A stretch of 12,598 bases of DNA from CAVQND01 sp964653485 (GTDB lineage Bacteria > Verrucomicrobiota > Verrucomicrobiia > Limisphaerales > UBA8199). The notes beneath the pieces were generated by a model. That model had not been told where the DNA came from and searched no databases. It was given only the letters and a program-made list of their open reading frames with translations. The stretch lies in contig CAZZFF010000159.1 in the NCBI GenBank assembly GCA_964653485.1, positions 1-12,598 of the forward strand, given 5' to 3'. This document shows, in pieces, positions 6,458 to 12,598 of this stretch. Position 1 is the first letter of the stretch; each line of letters begins with the position of its first letter. Both the position numbers and the translations under genes were made by a program.

Positions 6458-7822
6458 TCACGCCAAGGCATCCGTCAGGATGAAAGTGACCTCCGCCTCG
6501 CTCACGACCTCCCCTTCCACCTTGCAGACCCCTTTGGCTTTGCCAATTTTCCCCCGAATCTTGCACAGTTCCACCTCGATCACCAGGGCATCGCCGGGAA
6601 GCACCGGTTTGCGCCACTTCACCCCTTGGGCGGACATGAAGTAAGCGATCTTGCCGGCGTTTTCGACGCGTTTGTACATGAGGATGCCGGCTACCTGGGC
6701 GATGGCCTCGACCTGGAGGACCCCCGGCATGATGGGGTGGCCTGGGAAATGGCCCTGGAAAAAGGGCTCGTTGAACGTCACGTTCTTGAGGCCGGTGATG
6801 AAATTGCCGTCGATCTTCAGGACTCGGTCCACCATCAGGAAGGGGTAGCGGTGCGGAAGCAAGCGCATCACGGCCGAGATGTCCAGGACGCCGGCATCCT
6901 CCTGGGGCGCGCCCGCCGGGGCGTCGGAGGCGGGGGCGACCCTTGCGGCGGGGGCGGAAGGGAGTCCCATGAAAGACTTGCGCATTTGGGCCACGATGCG
7001 GCGCACCAATTCACAGTTGGCCGCATGGCCGGGTTTGATGGCGATGAGCCGGCCGTTCAGCGGCCGGCCCAGGAGAGAGAAATCCCCCACGATATCGAGC
7101 ATCTTGTGCCGCACGAATTCCTCGGCATAGCGAAGCGGCTCATTGGTCAACACCGCGTCGTCCCGGATGATGACGGCATTCTCGAGGCTGCCGCCCTTGA
7201 TAAGCCCGTTGCGGATGAGAAACTCAATCTCCTCGTAGAAACAGAACGTCCGCGCGTCGGCCAGTTCCCGCTGCCAGGTCTGGGGGGTCAGCTCAAGGCT
7301 GTAGTGCTGGGTAAAGCGCCCTTCCTTGTCCGCGCTGGTGCAGGTCATCTCGAAACCCTCGCCCGGAAAGAGGGTCATCACCGTATCCCGCATCCTCAGC
7401 TCGATCGGGGCCGTGATGGTGTAGGGATTGCGCCTCTCGCTCTGCGGGGCCAGGCCCACCTTCTGTATCATGCGGCAATACTCGCGCGCGCTGCCATCGG
7501 CGATCGGGGGTTCATTGGCATCCACTTCGATGATCGCGTTGTCAACCTCGCACCCGGCAAGGCTGGCCAGGACGTGTTCGACGGTATGGATGCGGGTGTT
7601 GCCCTTGGCCAGCGTCGTCGAACGGTTGGTCTCAGCCACGTTTTCGATGCGCGCCTCGATCTCCGGGGCGCCTTCCAGGTCCACCCGCCGAAAGCGGATG
7701 CCCGTGTTCGCGGCCGCCGGTAGGAATGTCATCGTTACCCGGTTGCCGCTATGCAGGCCGATACCGGAGTAGCTGACGGGTCCATTAAGTGTTTGCTGCT
7801 GGAGCACCCGCAAATTAAACAA
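6458..7822 (-). CDS. lpxC/fabZ: Bifunctional LpxC deacetylase / FabZ dehydratase
   Basis: One 454-residue protein joins two enzymes. The LpxC part (about 1-285) is the zinc enzyme that deacetylates UDP-3-O-acyl-GlcNAc, the committed lipid A step. It shows SYSGIGLHSG (17-26), TVEHVLASL with E82 and ligand H83, HKMLDIVGD with ligands H239 and D243, and H266 in PGHAAN. An Ala/Pro-rich linker (about 286-310) leads to FabZ (about 312-454), which dehydrates 3-hydroxyacyl-ACP: PHRYPFLMVDRV (323-334) and GHFPGHPIMPGVLQVEAIAQ (357-376), where H358 and E372 match E. coli H54 and E68. Such fusions are known in Bacteroidota, Chlorobiota and PVC bacteria. The start is TTG at 7822; no ATG lies near the conserved N-terminus, the next option is GTG at 7807, and neither has a clear Shine-Dalgarno. 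The gene starts 25 bases after the MFS stop. Confidence 0.96.
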   Translation of the reverse strand: MFNLRVLQQQTLNGPVSYSGIGLHSGNRVTMTFLPAAANTGIRFRRVDLEGAPEIEARIENVAETNRSTTLAKGNTRIHTVEHVLASLAGCEVDNAIIEVDANEPPIADGSAREYCRMIQKVGLAPQSERRNPYTITAPIELRMRDTVMTLFPGEGFEMTCTSADKEGRFTQHYSLELTPQTWQRELADARTFCFYEEIEFLIRNGLIKGGSLENAVIIRDDAVLTNEPLRYAEEFVRHKMLDIVGDFSLLGRPLNGRLIAIKPGHAANCELVRRIVAQMRKSFMGLPSAPAARVAPASDAPAGAPQEDAGVLDISAVMRLLPHRYPFLMVDRVLKIDGNFITGLKNVTFNEPFFQGHFPGHPIMPGVLQVEAIAQVAGILMYKRVENAGKIAYFMSAQGVKWRKPVLPGDALVIEVELCKIRGKIGKAKGVCKVEGEVVSEAEVTFILTDALA

Positions 7823-7847
7823 GCCCGCCCGCCGCTTGGCAAGCTTA

Positions 7848-9254
7848 CTAAGGCGTCAGAGCGGCTTCGGGCGAGGGCGTTGGCGCCTTCTTTGCCGGAG
7901 GGTGGAAACAGAAGGCCAGCACAATCGCTCCCAGGGTGGCGGCCGCCAGGGGGACCAGGAAGAGGCTGCGGAAATCGGTGACGCCGTCATGAGTGAATGT
8001 CTTCTGCATGAGGTATGGGCAGACGATATTCGCCACCAGCGGGCCGATGCCAAGGATGACGGCGTTGAATAAGCCCTGGGCGCTGGCCCGCACGTCCTTC
8101 GGGAAATACTCGTCCACGAATATGTACACGGTGGCGAAGAAAAAGGCATAGCAGATCCCGTGGAGCAGTTGGACCAGGATCACGGGAGCGGCTTCGGGCC
8201 AAAACGCATAGACGGCGAAGCGCGCGGTATGGCCCAGAATGCCGATGACCATCGTCCAACGCCACCCCAACCGTTTCAGCGTGGCGCCCAGGATTAACAT
8301 CGTCAGCCCCTCGGCCACCTGCCCGATGCTCATGACCGGCATGATCCAGTTGCCGCCAATCCCTACGCCCCCCGCGGCGACCTTGGCTCCCAAAAATGAG
8401 CCGGTCCAGTTGAAATAGCAGTAGATGACAAACGCGTCCACCAATGTCACCAGCCAGAGGACCAGGACAAAGGGATGTCGGAGCAGCTTAATGGCCTCCA
8501 GCCAGGCAAAACGATCCGCGCCGCGCTCGACTTTCTTTGGCGGCGTGTGGGGCAGCATCAGGCTGTAGGCCGCCAGCACCAGCGACGTGATGCCCGCCAC
8601 CACGAAAGTCCAGCGCGTCGCCTCCTGGAGAGGTTGGCCGCTCAGGCCCGAACCAAGCACCGCTCCCAACCACTTCACCGGACCGTGCGGATTGCCCGGA
8701 TGGAACTTGTCCCACTCCGCCAGGATGCCGTGGACCTGGTTCCAGTCCACCAGGATGAAAGTGAAGGGCCAGGCAGCCAGAATCCAGCCGATGGTCCCGC
8801 CCACGCGGATGAGGCCGAATTCCTTCTGCGGGTCCTTCATGTTCGCGAAGGCGATCGAGTTGGCAATGGAGTTAGTCGGCACGTAGAGCAGGCAATGCAC
8901 CAGCATCAGGATGAAGAATGGCCAGAAAGGCGCGTTCGGATTCGGTTGACCCGCCGCCAGCCCCGCCACGGGCGCCGCTGCCTTGATCGTCGCCAAACCC
9001 AGCAGCGCCAAGCCGCTCACAAAATGACTGAAGGCCAGGAACTTCTCCGCCGAAAAATGGCGGTCCGCGAATTGGCTGCTGAAGAACATCCCAACTACCG
9101 CCGCCGCCGGGAAGGCATTGAGAATCAAGAACTGCTGAGGCAGCGAGAAGCCCAGGCTGGGCAGATAATTGTAAATGAGCGGCAGCCAGCAACCCCAGAT
9201 CACAAATTCCAGCACCATCATCGCGAAGAGTTTGAGGCGGATTGCTTTATTCAT
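7848..9254 (-). CDS. MFS transporter of the nucleoside:H+ symporter (NupG-like) type
   Basis: This 468-residue protein has about twelve hydrophobic segments and no signal peptide, as for a major facilitator in the inner membrane. Several stretches recall E. coli NupG: VIWGCWLPLIYNYL (18-31), LLYVPTNSIANSIAF (122-136), GLIRVGGTIGW (147-157), SIGQVAEGLTMLILG (309-323), DVRASAQGLF (387-396) and HDGVTDFRSLFLV (422-434). I therefore place it in the Nuc_H_symport family, though the true substrate could be another small solute. The loop after helix 5 (about 170-212) is longer than in NupG, and the tail (452-468) is Pro/Ala-rich. I chose ATG 9254 (MNKAIRLKLF); an in-frame extension to 9536 would read through the repeat element and is rejected, while ATG 9275 remains possible. 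It is the first gene of the lpx operon. Confidence 0.9.
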   Translation of the reverse strand: MNKAIRLKLFAMMVLEFVIWGCWLPLIYNYLPSLGFSLPQQFLILNAFPAAAVVGMFFSSQFADRHFSAEKFLAFSHFVSGLALLGLATIKAAAPVAGLAAGQPNPNAPFWPFFILMLVHCLLYVPTNSIANSIAFANMKDPQKEFGLIRVGGTIGWILAAWPFTFILVDWNQVHGILAEWDKFHPGNPHGPVKWLGAVLGSGLSGQPLQEATRWTFVVAGITSLVLAAYSLMLPHTPPKKVERGADRFAWLEAIKLLRHPFVLVLWLVTLVDAFVIYCYFNWTGSFLGAKVAAGGVGIGGNWIMPVMSIGQVAEGLTMLILGATLKRLGWRWTMVIGILGHTARFAVYAFWPEAAPVILVQLLHGICYAFFFATVYIFVDEYFPKDVRASAQGLFNAVILGIGPLVANIVCPYLMQKTFTHDGVTDFRSLFLVPLAAATLGAIVLAFCFHPPAKKAPTPSPEAALTP

Positions 9255-9305
9255 AGCTCGATTGGCTGCGAGCATAGGAGAGGCCCCGCGCGCAGGCAAG
9301 ACAAA

Positions 9306-9361
9306 CAGGGCTGCGGCGCGAGGGCGGGTCGGCGGGGGGAAGCGCACGGGCCGCAGCCCTG
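9306..9361. repeat. 11-bp perfect inverted repeat, 34-base loop
   Basis: CAGGGCTGCGG (9306-9316) is the exact reverse complement of CCGCAGCCCTG (9351-9361). The 34 bases between are very G-rich on the plus strand. The right arm touches the first GAAATCC heptamer, so this and the next repeat may form one compound element. In an MFS transcript it would be a stem ending about 51 bases before the start codon. Confidence 0.7.
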
Positions 9362-9443
9362 AAATCCGAAATCCGAAATCCGAAATCCGAAGGCCGAGGT
9401 CGCAGCGGACCGCATTCCCTTCGGATTTCGGATTTCGGATTTC
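9361..9443. repeat. GAAATCC heptamer array forming a 26-bp perfect inverted repeat
   Basis: Four direct copies of GAAATCC fill 9361-9388, followed by GAAGG. Three copies of the reverse complement GGATTTC fill 9423-9443, preceded by CCTTC. Bases 9368-9393 pair perfectly with 9418-9443, giving a 26-bp stem around a 24-base loop that itself contains GGTC/GACC. From general recall, tandem GAAATCC-type heptamers recur between genes in verrucomicrobial genomes; I could not check that here. Confidence 0.85.
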
Positions 9444-9537
9444 CGCCTCGGTCAGTTTCCCCCTTCCCACCGTCCCCGTTCTATGGCATTTTGGGGCGCA
9501 TCGGCGGACAAACGAGACTATGTAACTTGGAACCATT

Positions 9538-9555
9538 CAGGGCTTGAGTGCCCTG
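9538..9555 (+). promoter_or_regulatory. Short hairpin before the oxidoreductase start
   Basis: CAGGGC (9538-9543) pairs with GCCCTG (9550-9555) around TTGAGT. It lies 19 bases before the ATG at 9575 in a leader without a Shine-Dalgarno. It could be an operator-like palindrome or a leader stem. A 6-bp palindrome also arises by chance, so the role is uncertain. Confidence 0.3.
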
Positions 9556-9574
9556 CGTCAAAATCATACGCATC

Positions 9575-10963
9575 ATGAAAGCTTCTTCCTCGACTCGGCG
9601 GCAGTTCTTGAGGCAGACCACTGGGCTGGCCCTTTCGGTCACGGCGTTTCCATCGCTTGTCCCGGCCTCGGCGCTGGGCAGGGCGGGCACGGTCGCCCCC
9701 AGCGAGCGCATTGTGATGGCGGCCATTGGCCTGGGACCGCAGGGGACGGGGGACATGGGCAATTTTCTTGCGCAGCAGGATGCCCAGGTCGTCGCCGTCT
9801 GTGACGTGAAAACCGACCAACTGGAACAGGCCCGGCAGATTGTCAACAAGCGCTACGGGAACCAGGATTGCGCCGTCTCCGGGGATTTCCGCGAGGTGAT
9901 TGCCCGCAAAGACATTGACGCCTGCCTGATCGCCACGCCCGACCATTGGCATGTCCTGGCGGCCCTGGGCGCCGTGCGGGCCGGCAAAGACGTTTACCTG
10001 GAAAAGCCGATGGGCCTGAGCCTCACGGAGGACTGGGCATTGCGAACCGAGGTCCACCGATGCCGGCGCGTCTTCCAGTTCGGCACGCAGCAGCGGTCTT
10101 CCCGCATCTTTCGCCTGGCTTGTGAGTTGGTCCGCAGCGGGCGCATCGGCAAGCTCAAACACATCAACGTCTGGGCTCCCGGCAGCAGCCCCGGCGGCCC
10201 CACCAATGTCGTGCCGGTTCCTCCGGGCCTGAATTACGACTTCTGGCTCGGACCCGCCCCCGCCAAGCCCCTTATGCAGGACCTTTGCTCTGCCGACGGG
10301 GTGAAAAAAACCTGGTGGTTCATCACCGATTACGCCCTGGGCTTCATCGCCGGCTGGGGCATCCATCCGCTCGACATCGCCTTGTGGGGCGGCGGCGACC
10401 TGCTCAGCGGGCCGCTCGAAATCCAGGGACGCGGCTCCTTCCATTGCGAAGGGGCTTGCGACACCGCCACGGTGTGGAACGTCGATATGAAATTCGGCAG
10501 CGGCGTGACCCTCAAATACGTGGGCGTTCCGAACGGCCAAAACCAGGGATTGCCAACAGGCGACCCCTGGCCCCAGGCCGACGAATGGAAGCAGCGCTAC
10601 CACCGCATCAGCAGCCACGGCACCGCCTTCGAGGGCACCGACGGCTGGGTGCATGTCGATCGCGAGGGCATCAACCTCCAGCCCGAGGGCTTGATCGATG
10701 AAAAAGAAGAGGCCCTCTCCATCCAGCTCAAGAAGAGCGCCAACCATGCGCGCGACTTCCTGGATTGCGTCAAGAGCCGCGCCGAAACGGTCTGCCCCAT
10801 CGACGAGGCGGTGCGCGGCGACGCCCTCTGTCACCTGAGCGACATCGCCATCCGCCTCAATCGCAAGGTCGTATGGGACATCGCCCAAGAGCGGTTTATC
10901 GAGGACCAAGAGGCCAACCTTCGGCTCCGCGCCCGGAAGATGCGCACTCCATGGCATCTGTAA
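9575..10963 (+). CDS. Tat-exported Gfo/Idh/MocA family oxidoreductase
   Basis: A 462-residue NAD(P)-dependent oxidoreductase-type protein. Residues 1-35 are a twin-arginine signal: STRRQFLRQ with R8-R9, then a hydrophobic stretch to about 33, so the folded enzyme, with cofactor, should be exported to the periplasm. The Rossmann domain starts at VMAAIGLGPQGTGDMGNF (47-64), continues with VVAVCDV (72-78), IDACLIATPDHWH (114-126) and the family motif EKPMGLS (143-149). The second domain includes GWGIHPLDIALWGG (260-273). Family members act on sugars, inositols or sugar derivatives, and the substrate here is not predictable. I chose ATG 9575 over in-frame GTG 9548 because it starts the signal peptide cleanly and the GTG lies partly in a hairpin loop. 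No Shine-Dalgarno is visible. The last 13 bases overlap purN. Confidence 0.93.
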   Translation: MKASSSTRRQFLRQTTGLALSVTAFPSLVPASALGRAGTVAPSERIVMAAIGLGPQGTGDMGNFLAQQDAQVVAVCDVKTDQLEQARQIVNKRYGNQDCAVSGDFREVIARKDIDACLIATPDHWHVLAALGAVRAGKDVYLEKPMGLSLTEDWALRTEVHRCRRVFQFGTQQRSSRIFRLACELVRSGRIGKLKHINVWAPGSSPGGPTNVVPVPPGLNYDFWLGPAPAKPLMQDLCSADGVKKTWWFITDYALGFIAGWGIHPLDIALWGGGDLLSGPLEIQGRGSFHCEGACDTATVWNVDMKFGSGVTLKYVGVPNGQNQGLPTGDPWPQADEWKQRYHRISSHGTAFEGTDGWVHVDREGINLQPEGLIDEKEEALSIQLKKSANHARDFLDCVKSRAETVCPIDEAVRGDALCHLSDIAIRLNRKVVWDIAQERFIEDQEANLRLRARKMRTPWHL

Positions 10964-11586
10964 TCGGCAACTCATTCCGGGTCGGCGTGCTCGGTTCCGG
11001 CGCAGGCTCGAATTTCCTGGCCATCGCCCAGGCCTGCGCCGCGGGCCAGGTCCCCGCCCGGGTGGCGCTGGTCCTGTGCGATGTCCCCGAGGCGGGCATT
11101 CTCCAAAAGGCGCGGGAACGCGACATCCCCGCCCGGTTCATCCCGCCGGGCAAGTTCCGCACCAAACTGGACGAAGTGGCGGAGCAGGCGTACATCGAGG
11201 CGCTGCGGAGCGCCGAGGTGGACCTGGTGGTCCTGGCCGGGTTCATGCGCGTCCTCGGCGGCCGGTTCCTGCTGGCCTTCGCGGGCCGCATCGTGAACAT
11301 CCATCCCTCCCTGCTGCCGTCTTTCCCGGGGCTTGAGGCCTGGAAGCAGGCCCAGGCTTACGGAGTCAAGGTCAGCGGTTGCACCGTCCATTTCGTCGAT
11401 GCCGGCGTCGATTCCGGCCCCATTATCGGTCAACAGACCGTCCCGGTCCTGGACGAGGATACCCCGGAGTCGCTCCACCAGCGCATCCATGCCGCCGAGC
11501 ACGAGTTGTATCCCAGGTGCCTGGCTGCGATTGCGCGCGGCCAAGTCTCCGTCCATGGCCGGCGCGTCAGCGTCCTGACCACTTAG
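10951..11586 (+). CDS. purN: Phosphoribosylglycinamide formyltransferase PurN
   Basis: PurN transfers a formyl group from 10-formyltetrahydrofolate to GAR, the third step of purine synthesis, in the cytoplasm. The 211 residues match the family (E. coli: 212). GSGAGSNFLAI (15-25) is the phosphate-binding start, VDLVVLAGFMRVL (90-102) the core strand, NIHPSLLPSFPG (116-127) carries catalytic N116 and H118, and VDAGVDSGPII (149-159) carries D154; the 38-residue gap from N116 to D154 equals E. coli N106 to D144. The ATG at 10951 gives the standard N-terminus and overlaps the oxidoreductase by 13 bases in a different frame. GGAAGA (10935-10940) lies 10 bases upstream. An open frame extends back to 10765 but is the oxidoreductase read out of frame. 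The enzyme looks intact. Confidence 0.95.
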   Translation: MASVIGNSFRVGVLGSGAGSNFLAIAQACAAGQVPARVALVLCDVPEAGILQKARERDIPARFIPPGKFRTKLDEVAEQAYIEALRSAEVDLVVLAGFMRVLGGRFLLAFAGRIVNIHPSLLPSFPGLEAWKQAQAYGVKVSGCTVHFVDAGVDSGPIIGQQTVPVLDEDTPESLHQRIHAAEHELYPRCLAAIARGQVSVHGRRVSVLTT

Positions 11587-11622
11587 TCTCATCTTGAAAG
11601 CTCATCGGAATAAGACCCAAAC

Positions 11623-12513
11623 ATGAAGAAAAACGAGACCAAACAGATGCTCCGGTTCGGACTGCCCAAAGGCAGTCTCCAGGAAGCCACCATCGCGAAA
11701 ATGGCCAAGGCAGGCTACAACATCTCGATCAGCAGCCGTTCTTACATCCCCTACGTGGATGACGACCAGCTCGAGCTTCGCCTGATCCGCGCGCAGGAGA
11801 TCAGCCGCTACGTCGAACACGGCTACCTGGACTGCGGGATTACCGGCTATGACTGGATTCAGGAAAACGGCTCGGACGTTCACGAGGTGGACGAGTTCCA
11901 ATTCAACAAGGCCACCCGCCAAACCGCCCGCTGGGTCCTGGCCGTGCCCGAGGATTCTCCGATCCGAAGCGCGAAGGACTTGGAAGGCAAACGCATCGCC
12001 ACCGAGCTGGTCAACCAAACCCGGAAATACCTTCAGCAGCACCACGTCAACGCCGAAGTTGAGTTCTCCTGGGGCGCCACCGAGATGAAAGCGCACGAGT
12101 TGGTGGATGCCATCGTGGACATCACGGAGACCGGTTCCTCGCTGCGGGCCAACAAGCTGCGCATCGTTGACACCTTGCTCTCCTCGACCCCGCGCCTGGT
12201 CGCCAATCATGAGTCGTGGAAGGACCCCTGGAAACGGCAGAAGATCGAGCGCATGGCCTTGCTTCTCAAGGGCGCCATCGAGGCGGAGAACAAAGTCGGC
12301 TTGAAGTTGAACATCGAGCGCAAGAACCTCCCCGCATTGCTCAAAGAACTGCCCGCCCTGCGCAACCCGACCGTTTCCAATTTGAGCCTGGAAGGCTGGG
12401 TGGCCGTCGAGACCATTATCGACGAACATATCGTCCGCGAGTTGATCCCGGCATTGAAGGCCGCCGGCGCCGAGGGAATCATCGAATACCCTCTCAACAA
12501 GGTCGTGTTCTAA
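11623..12513 (+). CDS. hisG: ATP phosphoribosyltransferase HisG, long form
   Basis: HisG joins ATP and PRPP, the first and feedback-controlled step of histidine synthesis. The 296 residues are the long form: two catalytic lobes (about 9-215) and a C-terminal regulatory domain (about 216-296) ending GIIEYPLNKVVF, so no HisZ partner should be needed. Recognisable motifs are LRFGLPKGSLQ (10-20), LDCGITGYDWI (69-79) and the PRPP-binding stretch GATEMKAHELVDAIVDITETG (151-171), followed by SLRANKLR. Histidine inhibition through the C-terminal domain is family knowledge. I chose ATG 11623; ATG 11647 (MLRFGLPKG) would give a more typical N-terminus and neither has a strong Shine-Dalgarno. The gene is 36 bases after purN, so cotranscription is likely. 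No other his gene is in the window. Confidence 0.96.
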   Translation: MKKNETKQMLRFGLPKGSLQEATIAKMAKAGYNISISSRSYIPYVDDDQLELRLIRAQEISRYVEHGYLDCGITGYDWIQENGSDVHEVDEFQFNKATRQTARWVLAVPEDSPIRSAKDLEGKRIATELVNQTRKYLQQHHVNAEVEFSWGATEMKAHELVDAIVDITETGSSLRANKLRIVDTLLSSTPRLVANHESWKDPWKRQKIERMALLLKGAIEAENKVGLKLNIERKNLPALLKELPALRNPTVSNLSLEGWVAVETIIDEHIVRELIPALKAAGAEGIIEYPLNKVVF

Positions 12514-12598
12514 CTGATTAAATCTTCGACCCCCTTCCCCCCGCCCCCATAGGCGCTAACTTAACGAGGCGGAGTGCGCCCGTCCTCGGGCGCAGCAT
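12514..12598 (+). other. Region after hisG with a perfect 8-bp palindrome
   Basis: TGCGCCCG (12575-12582) pairs exactly with CGGGCGCA (12587-12594) around TCCT, 61 bases after the hisG stop. It could end the hisG transcript, but the window stops 4 bases later so a T-tract cannot be seen. It may instead be one copy of a dispersed palindromic repeat. Bases 12514-12574 hold a C-rich tract and no gene. Confidence 0.45.

Larger units (their letters stand above)
9255..9574. other. Divergent intergenic region with stacked inverted repeats
   Basis: These 320 bases lie between the MFS start (minus) and the oxidoreductase start (plus) and must hold both promoters. I could not identify either confidently; TATGTA at 9519-9524 is a possible plus-strand -10, but TTGGGG (9491-9496) is 22 bases before it, too far for a standard -35. 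Three inverted repeats occupy the region: an 11-bp one (9306-9361), a 26-bp one (9368-9443) and a 6-bp one (9538-9555), each listed separately. The open frames crossing this region translate repeat sequence into strings such as EIRNPKSE and are not genes. Confidence 0.6.

Noticed and set aside
6444..6617. 58-residue N-terminal extension of LpxA
   Set aside because: It overlaps the fabZ end out of frame, is Gly/Arg-rich, and LpxA proteins normally start at the MIHPTA-type sequence chosen here.
5721..6644. 307-residue plus-strand frame opposite lpxA
   Set aside because: The minus strand carries a full LpxA with all four conserved histidines; the plus-strand product has no family features.
9361..9443. 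CRISPR-like array
   Set aside because: The units are 7 bases long, contiguous without spacers and arranged as an inverted repeat; there are no cas genes.
9255..9536. 94-residue N-terminal extension of the MFS protein
   Set aside because: It translates the heptamer repeat (LGLRISDFGFRISG) and the G-rich loop; NupG-like proteins start just before the first membrane helix.
9518..10975. 485-residue minus-strand frame opposite the oxidoreductase
   Set aside because: The plus strand shows a Tat signal, Rossmann motif and EKP motif; the antisense product is acidic, Ala/Gly/Asp-rich and without motifs.

Overview
The window looks like a chromosomal segment of a Gram-negative bacterium from the PVC group, most probably Verrucomicrobiota (Limisphaerales/Pedosphaera-like). 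The grounds are an lpxC-fabZ gene fusion next to lpxA, a Tat-signal Gfo/Idh/MocA oxidoreductase of the type abundant in Planctomycetota and Verrucomicrobiota, GC-rich coding DNA (about 60 percent by eye), mostly weak Shine-Dalgarno sites, and an intergenic element built from GAAATCC heptamers. This assignment is inference; no 16S or database search was possible.

Layout. Bases 1-126 hold an open frame that is probably the tail of an upstream gene, followed by a candidate terminator and an AT-richer leader. Bases 334-5261 are a tight plus-strand operon: a GldA-like ABC ATPase, an ABC-2 (GldF-like) permease, a GldG-like auxiliary protein with a helix at each end, and a membrane-anchored DUF4340-type protein. 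Two of the three junctions are ATGA overlaps. A strong hairpin that can terminate in both directions follows at 5287-5332. A small membrane-protein ORF (5490-5657, plus) then converges on a minus-strand operon that reads, in transcription order, NupG-type MFS transporter (9254-7848), lpxC-fabZ fusion (7822-6458) and lpxA (6443-5676). A 320-base divergent intergenic region (9255-9574) separates it from a plus-strand run of Gfo/Idh/MocA oxidoreductase, purN and hisG (9575-12513). The window ends in a perfect 8-bp palindrome.

How the genes work together. The first operon should form one inner-membrane ABC complex with two periplasm-facing partners; its substrate is unknown. The lpx genes carry out the first two committed steps of lipid A synthesis (LpxA, LpxC) plus the fatty-acid dehydratase FabZ, which competes for the 3-hydroxyacyl-ACP that LpxA uses. 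PurN and HisG belong to purine and histidine synthesis, pathways joined through PRPP and AICAR. The oxidoreductase in front of purN overlaps it by 13 bases but has no evident metabolic link to it.

No CRISPR array, tRNA, rRNA, transposase or phage gene was seen. The least explained structure is the double inverted repeat at 9306-9443. The best candidate for an under-described system is the four-gene Gld-like/DUF4340 transporter operon.
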